Positions 1 to 6,303 of a stretch of 8,123 nucleotides of DNA are shown here, in pieces; positions within the stretch are counted from its first letter, which is position 1, and each line of letters opens with the position of its first letter. Origin of the DNA: Bacteroidales bacterium (GTDB lineage: Bacteria; Bacteroidota; Bacteroidia; Bacteroidales; VadinHA17); contig JADGPV010000031.1 of assembly GCA_017882245.1 (NCBI GenBank), positions 1 to 8,123 of the forward strand. The letters run 5' to 3'. The notes beneath the pieces are model-generated. The model made no database searches and had not been told where the DNA came from. It saw only the letters and a list, made by a program, of their open reading frames with translations. The position numbers were made by a program, and so were the translations under genes.

Positions 1-1
1 T

Positions 2-499
2 GAGCCTGGTGACATTAATGTGGGAGGAGGATTGGGAGTAAGTTACACTGAGCCTGATATGGTACCGCCTTTTGCCGAATATTTTAATATCTTCCGTGAT
101 CATCTTGATAGAAAGATACGGAGTACCATCTCTTTTGAGCTGGGCCGTTCACTGACTGCCGGATGCGGTTCTCTAATATCCACCGTTTTGTTCGTAAAGG
201 AAGGTGCCGGGGAGACTTTCGTAATCCTTGACGCCGGTATGACAGAGCTGATGAGACCGGCACTCTATCATGCCTACCATCGCATTGATAATCTCACCTC
301 AGAATTAAAGGAGAAAAAATATACGGTATCAGGGCCCGTATGCGAAACAACCGACACGTTTGGCAAGTTTATCGAACTGCCGGAAACCAAACGTGGTGAT
401 CTGATAGCAATTCGCTCTGCCGGAGCATATGGTGAGGTAATGGCTTCGAGATACAATCTTCGGTCACTTCCTCCGTCAGTATTCTCAGACAAACTGTAA
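2..499 (+). CDS. lysA: Diaminopimelate decarboxylase, C-terminal part (5' end outside window)
   Basis: This is the 3' part (165 codons plus TAA) of a PLP-dependent fold-III decarboxylase. The enzyme converts meso-diaminopimelate to L-lysine and CO2, the last step of lysine synthesis, in the cytosol. The frame is open from base 2 and begins EPGDINVGGGLG, the glycine loop that holds the PLP phosphate. Next come ELGRSL (137-154), DAGMTELMRPALYHAYH, the GPVCETTDTF active-site block whose Cys acts across the dimer, and AGAYGEVMASRYN, whose Tyr packs on PLP. These blocks are in LysA order and favour LysA over ornithine or arginine decarboxylases. The PLP lysine and the N-terminal half lie before the window. 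One oddity is that the usual EPGR reads ELGR here (CTG at 140-142), which may be normal for this lineage. The gene ends at a hairpin and converges on the small membrane-protein gene. Confidence 0.93.
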   Translation, partial: EPGDINVGGGLGVSYTEPDMVPPFAEYFNIFRDHLDRKIRSTISFELGRSLTAGCGSLISTVLFVKEGAGETFVILDAGMTELMRPALYHAYHRIDNLTSELKEKKYTVSGPVCETTDTFGKFIELPETKRGDLIAIRSAGAYGEVMASRYNLRSLPPSVFSDKL

Positions 500-500
500 A

Positions 501-527
501 AAAAAAACTGCTTCCGCAGCTTTTTCC
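501..527. terminator. Likely bidirectional terminator between lysA and the convergent transporter operon
   Basis: CTGC (508-511), loop TTCC, GCAG (516-519) form a short GC stem. It is flanked by an A run on the left and TTTTT (521-525) on the right, so both strands would end in a U tract. An unpaired C at 520 lets the A and T runs extend the stem. It starts directly after the lysA stop and lies just beyond the stop at 539 of the opposing gene. The GC stem is only 4 bp, so strength is uncertain. Confidence 0.6.
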
Positions 528-538
528 TGGCAATCAGG

Positions 539-757
539 TCACACATTTTTCTTCTTCAGCAGTTTCCTGACAGGGTCAGAGAAAAAGAGCATGACCAGAC
601 CAAATGTAAGAGTACAGATGCCTGAGATCAGGTTTACATTCACGCCCAGCAAACGGACATACATCGCATCATGGCCTATTGCGGCCAAACCGTAAATGGT
701 TATAATCAACCCGAAAATAGAAAACATGAGTCCAATTGGAAATCGTATATCTAACAT
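539..757 (-). CDS. Small two-helix membrane protein, putative partner of the SSS symporter
   Basis: A 72-residue protein with two predicted membrane helices, at about residues 7-27 (PIGLMFSIFGLIITIYGL) and 38-60 (ending LVMLFF), and a basic tail RKLLKKKNV. By the positive-inside rule that tail should be cytosolic. A short hydrophilic loop (GHDAMYVR) joins the helices and is followed by GVNVNLISG. I recall a similar Gly-x-Asn-x-Asn-Leu pattern in small proteins beside SSS transporters, but I cannot verify that here. The ATG lies 17 bases after the symporter stop on the same strand, with no terminator or separate promoter between, so the two should share an mRNA. Inference: an accessory or stabilising subunit of the symporter. 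Function is otherwise unknown. The reading frame is firm given its composition and position. Confidence 0.8.
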   Translation of the reverse strand: MLDIRFPIGLMFSIFGLIITIYGLAAIGHDAMYVRLLGVNVNLISGICTLTFGLVMLFFSDPVRKLLKKKNV

Positions 758-774
758 GATATTAATATTTTAGG

Positions 775-2505
775 TTACCAGAACAATATTGAAAGCACTA
801 TCATAATTATTCCTACTATAACAGCCAGGAACCATGGTCTCTTATACCATAAAACAGCACTGTCATCAAGCTTCGGGGTCATTGAATAAACCAGTCCGTT
901 AAGCTCATCATCAGACTTGGTGCGTTTCGCAAGAAGTGATAAAATGACAGTCAGCAATGTTGCAGCCGAGAATGCGTAAATGGCTGTCCAGAAATTCTGA
1001 GCCATCTCAACAGGATAAGTAATCAGCGGTGCGATCCATCCTCCCTTGACGAGCGTGGTAGCTCCCTCGGGTACTGATAGTCCGTGATGCAACAATGCAA
1101 TGAGGAAGCCTCCAAGGAGGCCGGTAAACGCTGCGTTACCGGTAGACCGTTTCCAGAACATCCCCAGGAAGATCACTGCAAAGAGAGGTGCATTGATCAT
1201 TGAGAAGATAGTCTGAAGGAAGTCCATTATGTTCCCGAACTTACTGGCTATATATGCGGCGGCAATACTTACCAGCACACCAAATATGGTAGCCATCTTT
1301 CCAACCTTGAGATAGTGTCTGTCATCAGCATCCTTGTTTCCTGTGACCGGCCTGATATAACTCTGGTAGATATCATAGGTCCACACGGTGTTAAATGCTG
1401 ACACGTTGCCGGCCATCCCTGACATGAACGATGCGAGCAGGGCAGTAACGCCGAGACCCAGCACGCCTGCCGGCAGGTATTGTTTCAGGAGCATTATTAT
1501 GGTGTAGTCATAGATAGGCTGACCGGCATTATTCAGCGGCAGGGCAAATCCTTTCAGAGGATCATTCATCAGGACAAGTGCTGCAATACCTGGAACGATA
1601 ATAAGAAATGGGATGAACATCTTTGGTACGGCTCCGATAAGTGGCACTTTACGTGCAGCAGTCATGGATTCAGCGGCCATTGCACGCTGAACGATCAGGA
1701 AGTTAGTGCACCAATATCCGAAAGAGAGAACAAATCCCAGGCCAGCAAAAATGCCATACCATGCAACACCGAGCGGGTTACCTGAGGCTGAGGCTGTGTA
1801 TTTCCAGGTTGATGTCCATGCGTCTCCGGCAAATCCCTTGCCCTCAACAATAGGCGCCAAGCTGGTCTGCAGTCCGTTCCATCCGCCTACATCGCTCATG
1901 ACAAGTATCGCCATAGGCATAAGGCCGATCACTATGATGAAGAACTGAAGCACCTCGTTATAAATGGCTGAAGAAAGACCACCGAGATAGGTGTATGCAA
2001 GTACTATTGCTGCCGAAGCAAAAAGAGAAATATTAAAGTTCCATCCGAGGACATTCTCAAGAAGTAAAGCCAGTGCATACATCGAGATACCTGATGCAAG
2101 GACGGTCATAACAGCAAAGAGAATTGCATTTAGACCGCGGGTCTTTTCGTTGAAACGAAGCTTAAGATACTCAGGCACTGATCTGGCTTTGGAGCCGTAA
2201 TAGAACCTCATCATGAAAAGTGCCAGGAAGACCATTGCAGGAATAGCGCCTATCCAGTAAAAATGAGTGGTGAGCATTCCGTACTTGAGGCCGGATCCTG
2301 TCATGCCCATCACCTCAAGTGCTCCAAGGTTGGTGGAGATGAACGCCAGACCAGCGACCCAGGCTGGGATTGACCTGCCAGCCTCGAGAAAGGCTGAAGC
2401 ATTCTTCATGTACTTTTTCAGGGCCCACCCAATGCCAAGGACAAAGAGGAAATAGACTGCCATAACCAGGTAGTCTATTCCGCCAAGCGCAAATTTTGTA
2501 TCCAT
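775..2505 (-). CDS. Sodium:solute symporter, SSS family (SGLT-like)
   Basis: A 576-residue inner-membrane transporter with about 14 hydrophobic helices, expected to import a solute, probably a sugar or related compound, driven by the Na+ gradient. Family signs are the N-terminal IDYLVMAVYFLFVLGIGW helix, GRSIPAWVAGLAFISTN, the YTYLGGLSSAIYNEVLQF block, the helix-8-type segment SFMSGMAGNVSAFNTVWTYD that carries the Na+-site region, and an SGLT-like C-terminus. There a charged loop (KSDDELNGLVYSMTP, then WYKRP) precedes a final helix ending in ILFW. The substrate cannot be read from the sequence. I chose the ATG at 2503-2505. The longer frame begins at a TTG (2536-2538) inside the -7 promoter box, which would be upstream of or at the transcription start. 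The small membrane protein follows after 17 bases. Confidence 0.92.
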   Translation of the reverse strand: MDTKFALGGIDYLVMAVYFLFVLGIGWALKKYMKNASAFLEAGRSIPAWVAGLAFISTNLGALEVMGMTGSGLKYGMLTTHFYWIGAIPAMVFLALFMMRFYYGSKARSVPEYLKLRFNEKTRGLNAILFAVMTVLASGISMYALALLLENVLGWNFNISLFASAAIVLAYTYLGGLSSAIYNEVLQFFIIVIGLMPMAILVMSDVGGWNGLQTSLAPIVEGKGFAGDAWTSTWKYTASASGNPLGVAWYGIFAGLGFVLSFGYWCTNFLIVQRAMAAESMTAARKVPLIGAVPKMFIPFLIIVPGIAALVLMNDPLKGFALPLNNAGQPIYDYTIIMLLKQYLPAGVLGLGVTALLASFMSGMAGNVSAFNTVWTYDIYQSYIRPVTGNKDADDRHYLKVGKMATIFGVLVSIAAAYIASKFGNIMDFLQTIFSMINAPLFAVIFLGMFWKRSTGNAAFTGLLGGFLIALLHHGLSVPEGATTLVKGGWIAPLITYPVEMAQNFWTAIYAFSAATLLTVILSLLAKRTKSDDELNGLVYSMTPKLDDSAVLWYKRPWFLAVIVGIIMIVLSILFW

Positions 2506-2518
2506 GTGATTCTTTCGA

Positions 2519-2544
2519 TTAGGTTTGTTAACACACAAACTTAA
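2519..2544. repeat. Inverted repeat overlapping the symporter promoter (candidate operator)
   Basis: On the + strand TTAGGTTTGT (2519-2528) and ACAAACTTAA (2535-2544) are complementary at 9 of 10 positions with a 6-base spacer. The inner 6 bp, GTTTGT/ACAAAC, are perfect. One arm contains the -7 box and the other covers the expected transcription start and leader. A bound protein would therefore cover the promoter. No regulator gene is adjacent, so the ligand and protein are unknown. Confidence 0.4.
2536..2543 (-). promoter_or_regulatory. Bacteroidota-type -7 promoter box for the symporter operon
   Basis: On the minus strand this reads TAAGTTTG, a full match to the Bacteroidota -7 consensus TAnnTTTG. 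A loose -33-like TGTTTC lies about 17-19 bases upstream. Transcription would start near 2529-2532, giving a leader of roughly 25 bases before the ATG at 2505. The leader contains only a weak purine stretch (CGAAAGAA). Confidence 0.6.
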
Positions 2545-2596
2545 CGAAATTTATTACATGGAAACAGGTGATAAAAATTTTTATAATTGATCAGAA

Positions 2597-3283
2597 CTAT
2601 TTCTTCACCGTCGTCGCAAAGGACCTGTTCTTTAAAGGCAGGAGTTGCTTTCTGTCGCGCATTGCAGCGCTCTTTGTCCCGGTATAGTCAACCCAGGCGA
2701 TGAACTCATTTAACTCATTCTTCTGAAGTTTGTCCGTCATTATGAAACCGACGTCTTCATTCCTCAGAGTATAGTTATTATAGGTGGCATGCCATACATC
2801 AACATAATAGACATACGGTCCCAGATCGGTGAATATCACTTTACCTTCCGCGTTGGTAAATCCTTCGACTATTGCATTGGTCTCATTGTCCCAGTCAGCT
2901 TCGGAAGGATACAATATCACGCTTGCGCCTTCCACAGGGTACTGGTCGTACCACTCAAGCACCTCTACCTCAAGCATAGTGGGTGAGGTTATCTCAATGT
3001 CAAGATAACTTTTATCGACATTACCTGATGAAGAGTAAGCGGTCAATACCACCGTGAATGTACCTGAACCGGAATATGAATGAACAGGATTAAATGCATC
3101 GGACCAGGTGCCGTCACCAAAGTCCCATGCAACGTCTGTTGCATTATTTGAAGCATTGGTGAAAAAGATATTCTCACCAACTTCAGCGGTGACCTTATCT
3201 GTATAGAAATAAGCGTCAGGCTGTATGTCACATGAGCTGAGCATTATAGCTGCTACTGCCGATAAAAACATCATTCTTTTCAT
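2597..3283 (-). CDS. PKD-domain lipoprotein of unknown function
   Basis: A 228-residue exported protein. Residues 1-18 form a lipoprotein signal peptide (MKRMMFLSAVAAIMLSSC; lipobox LSSC, lipidated Cys18), so it should be anchored in an envelope membrane. Residues about 25-97 are a PKD domain, an Ig-like beta sandwich, with the hallmark WDFGDGTWSDAFNPVHSY followed by TFTVVLTAYSSSG. Residues about 104-180 resemble a transthyretin-like or carboxypeptidase-regulatory beta domain (PVEGASVILYPSEA, then GFTNAEGKVIFTDLG). The tail (about 200-228) is basic and polar. There is no catalytic motif, so binding or scaffolding is the most that can be suggested. It precedes the symporter by 91 bases on the same strand, but that gene has its own promoter box. 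It is divergent from thrS. An acidic residue follows Cys18, which could affect sorting. Confidence 0.82.
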   Translation of the reverse strand: MKRMMFLSAVAAIMLSSCDIQPDAYFYTDKVTAEVGENIFFTNASNNATDVAWDFGDGTWSDAFNPVHSYSGSGTFTVVLTAYSSSGNVDKSYLDIEITSPTMLEVEVLEWYDQYPVEGASVILYPSEADWDNETNAIVEGFTNAEGKVIFTDLGPYVYYVDVWHATYNNYTLRNEDVGFIMTDKLQKNELNEFIAWVDYTGTKSAAMRDRKQLLPLKNRSFATTVKK

Positions 3284-3310
3284 GACTGGCGTGTGTTGGT
3301 ACTGTTATAT

Positions 3311-3318
3311 CAAATCCA
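3311..3318 (-). promoter_or_regulatory. Possible -7 box for the PKD lipoprotein gene
   Basis: The minus strand reads TGGATTTG, one base off TAnnTTTG, 27 bases before the ATG at 3283. That spacing resembles the other promoters in the window (18-30 bases). No convincing -33 element is visible. Confidence 0.25.
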
Positions 3319-3393
3319 AAATCTGTGCCATGATATTTACATAAAAAACAGATAACGGTCAAGTCCCAAAAAAGGCATGGACATTGGCATGCA

Positions 3394-3422
3394 AAAATTA
3401 GTTATCTTTGCAAACTAATTTT
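3394..3422. repeat. Perfect 10-bp inverted repeat around the thrS -7 box (candidate operator)
   Basis: AAAATTAGTT (3394-3403) and AACTAATTTT (3413-3422) are exact reverse complements separated by 9 bases that contain most of the -7 box. The left arm lies upstream of the predicted transcription start, so the mRNA would hold only part of the dyad. A DNA-level operator or promoter-geometry element therefore fits better than an RNA hairpin. Confidence 0.5.
3403..3410 (+). promoter_or_regulatory. Bacteroidota-type -7 promoter box for thrS-infC-rpmI-rplT
   Basis: TATCTTTG is an exact match to TAnnTTTG. ATTG about 16 bases upstream is a weak -33 candidate. Transcription would start near 3414-3417, leaving a leader of about 20 bases before the ATG at 3435. 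No Shine-Dalgarno sequence is present in that leader, which is AT-rich as expected for this phylum. Confidence 0.65.
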
Positions 3423-3434
3423 AATTCAGATTTA

Positions 3435-5375
3435 ATGATCAGAATAACATTCCCCGACGGCTCTGTCAGGGAGTATCAGAAAGGTATCAGCAGCTATGAA
3501 GTAGCCGTGTCTGTCAGCCCGAGGCTGGCCGCTGATGTCTACTCTGCGACGGTAAACGGTGAATTACGCGATCTCTCCCGCCCTATTGACACTGACGCAA
3601 CTTTGAAACTGCACAAGTGGGATGACCCTGAGGCAAAACATGCGTTCTGGCACTCTTCGGCTCACCTGATGGCAGAAGCTTTGGAATCACTGTATCCGGG
3701 TATAAAGTTCGGTATAGGCCCGGCAATAGAGAGCGGTTTCTATTATGATGTCGACCCGGGTGAAGGCAAAGTTATCACTGACGCAGATCTGCCTGTTATT
3801 GAAGACCGGATGAAGGAGCTTGCCGCAAAGAACAGTCCCATAGTGCGCAATGAGGTAAGCAAGAAAGAAGCAATGGAGCTCTTCACAAAAAAGGGAGATG
3901 AATACAAGACCGAGCTTATCTCCGAGCTTGAGGACGGCACAATCACATTATACAGGCTAGGCAACTTCACTGACCTCTGTCGCGGGCCTCATCTGCCAGA
4001 TACTTCATCGATAAAAGCCATCAGGGTCCTGAGCCTTGCCGGTGCCTACTGGAGAGGCGATGAAAAGCGCAAGATGATGACACGCATCTACGGTATTACC
4101 TTCCCTAAGCAGAAGATGCTTGATGAATATATGGTCATGATAGAGGAAGCACGGAAGCGTGATCACAGGCGCATCGGAAAAGAGCTTGAACTTTTTGCCT
4201 TCTCACCGAAAGTAGGTATGGGCCTACCTCTGTGGCTGCCCAAGGGAGCCGACATGAAGCAGAGACTGACAGACTTCATGACCAGGGTTTTGAAGGAGAG
4301 AGGCTATGTGATGGTTTCGACACCGCATATTGGCAATGTAGAACTTTACAAGACATCCGGTCACTTTGAGAAATACGGTGCTGATTCATTCAGGCCCATA
4401 ACAACACCGCAGGAGGGTGAGGTATTCATGCTTAAACCCATGAATTGCCCACATCACTGCGAAATTTATAATGCCACACCACATTCATACCGCGATCTGC
4501 CCATCAGGATGGCCGAATTCGGCACCGTCTACCGTTATGAACAGAGCGGCGAGCTCCATGGACTCACCAGAGTGCGCAGCTTTACTCAGGATGATGCCCA
4601 CCACTTCTGCCGCCCTGACCAGCTGAAAGACGAATTCAAGAGCATCATTGACCTTGTACAATACATCTTCAAGATAGCCGGCTTCAATGAGTTCACCGCA
4701 CAGATCTCACTTCGCGATCCATCAAACAAAGAGAAGTACATAGGTTCGGATGAGAACTGGGAGAAAGCTGAAAGAGCAATAATAGAAGCTGCCGGAGAGA
4801 AAAACCTGACCACCTCCATCGCCATTGGTGAAGCAGCATTCTATGGACCCAAACTTGACTTCATGGTCAGGGACGCAATCGGGCGCAGATGGCAGCTGGG
4901 TACCATACAGGTTGATTATAACCTCCCTGAGAGGTTTGAACTGACATACATGGGCAGCGACAACCAGAAGCATCGGCCGGTGATGATACACAGGGCTGTC
5001 TTCGGTTCCATGGAACGTTTCGTTGCCGTGCTCATTGAAAATACTGCAGGGAAATTCCCTTTATGGCTTACCCCTGACCAGGCTGTGATATTACCAATCA
5101 GCGAAAAATTTAACGATTATTCAAAAACTATTTTGAATTTCCTTAATAATTCCGATATTCGCACCCTGATTGACGACAGGAGCGAAAAGATAGGTAAGAA
5201 GATAAGGGATAATGAGTTAAAGAGGATCCCATACCTTCTTGTGATAGGTGAAAAAGAGGTTGAGAGCGGTACGGTATCGGTCAGAAGGCAAGGTGAAGGC
5301 GATAAGGGAGTTATGAAACCTGATGAGTTCATCAGCCTGATAAAAGACGAGATTTCGAAAGAAATTGGTATTTAA
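3435..5375 (+). CDS. thrS: Threonyl-tRNA synthetase
   Basis: A 646-residue class II synthetase that charges tRNA-Thr in the cytosol. Its length is usual for the bacterial form. The order is an N-terminal TGS domain (about 1-62), an editing domain with the H73/H77 pair (HSSAH) and C182/H186 (LCRGPH), a catalytic core, and a C-terminal anticodon-binding domain (about 545-640). In the core, C338 (KPMNCPHH), H389 (TQDDAHH) and H519 (MIHR) are the expected ligands of the catalytic zinc. Motif 2 is RYEQSGELHGLTRVRSF, and motif 3 lies around AVFGSMERF. All key residues are present, so editing and charging should both work. I chose the ATG at 3435. The longer frame starts at a TTG (3408-3410) that is part of the -7 box. 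It heads the translation operon, and infC follows within 46 bases. Confidence 0.97.
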   Translation: MIRITFPDGSVREYQKGISSYEVAVSVSPRLAADVYSATVNGELRDLSRPIDTDATLKLHKWDDPEAKHAFWHSSAHLMAEALESLYPGIKFGIGPAIESGFYYDVDPGEGKVITDADLPVIEDRMKELAAKNSPIVRNEVSKKEAMELFTKKGDEYKTELISELEDGTITLYRLGNFTDLCRGPHLPDTSSIKAIRVLSLAGAYWRGDEKRKMMTRIYGITFPKQKMLDEYMVMIEEARKRDHRRIGKELELFAFSPKVGMGLPLWLPKGADMKQRLTDFMTRVLKERGYVMVSTPHIGNVELYKTSGHFEKYGADSFRPITTPQEGEVFMLKPMNCPHHCEIYNATPHSYRDLPIRMAEFGTVYRYEQSGELHGLTRVRSFTQDDAHHFCRPDQLKDEFKSIIDLVQYIFKIAGFNEFTAQISLRDPSNKEKYIGSDENWEKAERAIIEAAGEKNLTTSIAIGEAAFYGPKLDFMVRDAIGRRWQLGTIQVDYNLPERFELTYMGSDNQKHRPVMIHRAVFGSMERFVAVLIENTAGKFPLWLTPDQAVILPISEKFNDYSKTILNFLNNSDIRTLIDDRSEKIGKKIRDNELKRIPYLLVIGEKEVESGTVSVRRQGEGDKGVMKPDEFISLIKDEISKEIGI

Positions 5376-5408
5376 GAGATTGAATTAAAGCATAGTATTA
5401 ACCTAACT

Positions 5409-5413
5409 GGAGG
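5409..5413 (+). promoter_or_regulatory. Strong Shine-Dalgarno GGAGG that decides the infC start
   Basis: GGAGG lies 5 bases before ATC (5419) and 8 bases before ATA (5422). No other gene start in this window has a comparable Shine-Dalgarno sequence. Its presence here supports initiation on one of these rare codons rather than at the downstream GTG (5518). Confidence 0.65.
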
Positions 5414-5421
5414 ACCAAATC

Positions 5422-5976
5422 ATAGCAGGACCAATCTTTTCCAGGCCCAGGCCGGGAAGAAAACCGGAACCGGAACACCGGATTAACAACAGGATCACAG
5501 CCAGAACAGTAAGGGTTGTGGGTGAAAACATCGAGCCGAAAGTAATGAGCATCAATGATGCTCTCAGCCTCGCTGACGAAATGGAACTGGATCTTGTTGA
5601 GATATCTCCCAACGCAGACCCGCCCGTATGTAAAGTTGTTGATTATCAGAAGTTTCTTTATCAGCAGAAAAAGAAACAGAAGGAGATTAAAGCCAATGCC
5701 GCTAAAATAGTTGTAAAAGAGATTCGTTTCGGACCAAACACTGACGATCACGATTACAACTTCAAACTGAAGCATGCCATCAATTTCCTCGAAGAGGGAG
5801 CCAAGGTCAGAGCCTACGTGTTTTTTAAGGGAAGATCAATTCTCTTTAAGGAACAGGGTGAAAAACTGCTCGCGCGTTTTGTAAACGACCTTGATGACTA
5901 TGGTAAGGTTGACCAGATGCCGAGACTGGAAGGAAAAAGGATGATCATCATCCTCTCTCCGAAAAAGAAGAAATAG
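5422..5976 (+). CDS. infC: Translation initiation factor IF-3, with a non-ATG start
   Basis: About 184 residues. IF3 binds the 30S subunit, checks the start codon and initiator tRNA, and prevents early 50S joining. The N-domain runs from HRINNRIT through VRVVGENIEPK and LDLVEISPNADPPVCKVVDY (to about 80). A lysine-rich linker (QQKKKQKEIKANAAK) leads into the C-domain, with KEIRFGPNTDDHDYNFKLKH, AYVFFKGRSI and EGKRMIIILSP. The conserved block HRINNRIT and its Pro/Arg-rich leader (FSRPRPGRKPEPE) lie upstream of the first GTG (5518). The frame upstream is open back to TAA at 5404 and contains no ATG, GTG or TTG. Candidate starts are ATA (5422, followed by GCA) and ATC (5419), both behind GGAGG. 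IF3 genes of other bacteria use AUU-class starts for autoregulation. I prefer 5422 for its spacing and Ala second codon, but 5419 is nearly as good. It is co-directional with thrS and rpmI. Confidence 0.93.
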   Translation: MAGPIFSRPRPGRKPEPEHRINNRITARTVRVVGENIEPKVMSINDALSLADEMELDLVEISPNADPPVCKVVDYQKFLYQQKKKQKEIKANAAKIVVKEIRFGPNTDDHDYNFKLKHAINFLEEGAKVRAYVFFKGRSILFKEQGEKLLARFVNDLDDYGKVDQMPRLEGKRMIIILSPKKKK

Positions 5977-6005
5977 AATTTTTTATATACATACATTAAT
6001 ATATT

Positions 6006-6203
6006 ATGCCAAAAATGAAAACAAATCCGGGTGCAAAGAAGAGATTTTCTTTGACCGGTACAGGTAAGATCAAGCGGAAGCATGCTTTCAAAAGCCACAT
6101 CCTGACCAAGAAGTCAACCAAGCGTAAGAGGAATCTTACTTATGACGGAATGGTAGACAAGGCTGACAAGAAGAATGTCCAGCTCCTTCTCGGGTTAAAG
6201 TAA
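6006..6203 (+). CDS. rpmI: 50S ribosomal protein L35
   Basis: A 65-residue, strongly basic ribosomal protein of the large subunit. It opens with the family signature MPKMKTNPGAKKRFSLTGTG and continues with KIKRKHAFKSHILTKKSTKRKR, then ends in a leucine-rich tail (VQLLLGLK). Length matches the family. The start at 6006 lies 29 bases after infC in an AT-rich gap with no Shine-Dalgarno sequence. It sits in the standard infC-rpmI-rplT order, so it should be translated from the thrS operon mRNA. Nothing unusual is visible in the protein. Confidence 0.97.
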   Translation: MPKMKTNPGAKKRFSLTGTGKIKRKHAFKSHILTKKSTKRKRNLTYDGMVDKADKKNVQLLLGLK

Positions 6204-6247
6204 TGTTAACCGCCTGACAGTGTGATAATCAACTGAATTATTAACCT

Positions 6248-6286
6248 GGATGTGAAGCATAAAAGACCTTAATGACGCTTACATCC
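6248..6286 (+). promoter_or_regulatory. Bulged hairpin just upstream of rplT (candidate RNA control element)
   Basis: GGATGT (6248-6253) pairs with ACATCC (6281-6286). After a single bulged G (6254), AAGC (6255-6258) pairs with GCTT (6277-6280). The loop is 18 bases. It has no T tract, so it does not look like a terminator, and it ends 17 bases before the rplT ATG. It lies in the 100-base gap between rpmI and rplT, which is long for this operon. In other bacteria L20 represses this operon by binding structured mRNA; whether this hairpin does so is inference. Confidence 0.4.
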
Positions 6287-6303
6287 GAAAAAGAGTAAAG
6301 AAA

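Noticed and set aside
274..546. 90-residue minus-strand frame across the lysA end
   Set aside because: Antisense to conserved lysA, passes through the terminator hairpin, and overlaps the small membrane-protein stop.
2571..2584. Perfect palindrome ATAAAAATTTTTAT between the lipoprotein and symporter genes
   Set aside because: Pure A/T with no loop or GC stem, so it is a poor terminator. Such palindromes are expected by chance in AT-rich gaps, and it is too far from the -7 box for clear operator use.
3284..3434. tRNA-like leader or T-box upstream of thrS
   Set aside because: The predicted leader is only about 20 bases and holds no specifier loop, T-box sequence or tRNA-like fold.
4586..4991. 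Minus-strand open frames opposite thrS
   Set aside because: Fully inside conserved thrS coding sequence, with low-complexity Ser-rich or odd composition; shadows.
5398..5775. Minus-strand open frames opposite infC
   Set aside because: They lie antisense to a conserved gene, show no domain pattern and have no promoter or ribosome binding site; shadows of infC.
5518..5976. IF3 starting at GTG 5518
   Set aside because: It would remove the conserved HRINNRIT block and has no ribosome binding site. The upstream frame encodes a recognisable IF3 N-terminus behind GGAGG.
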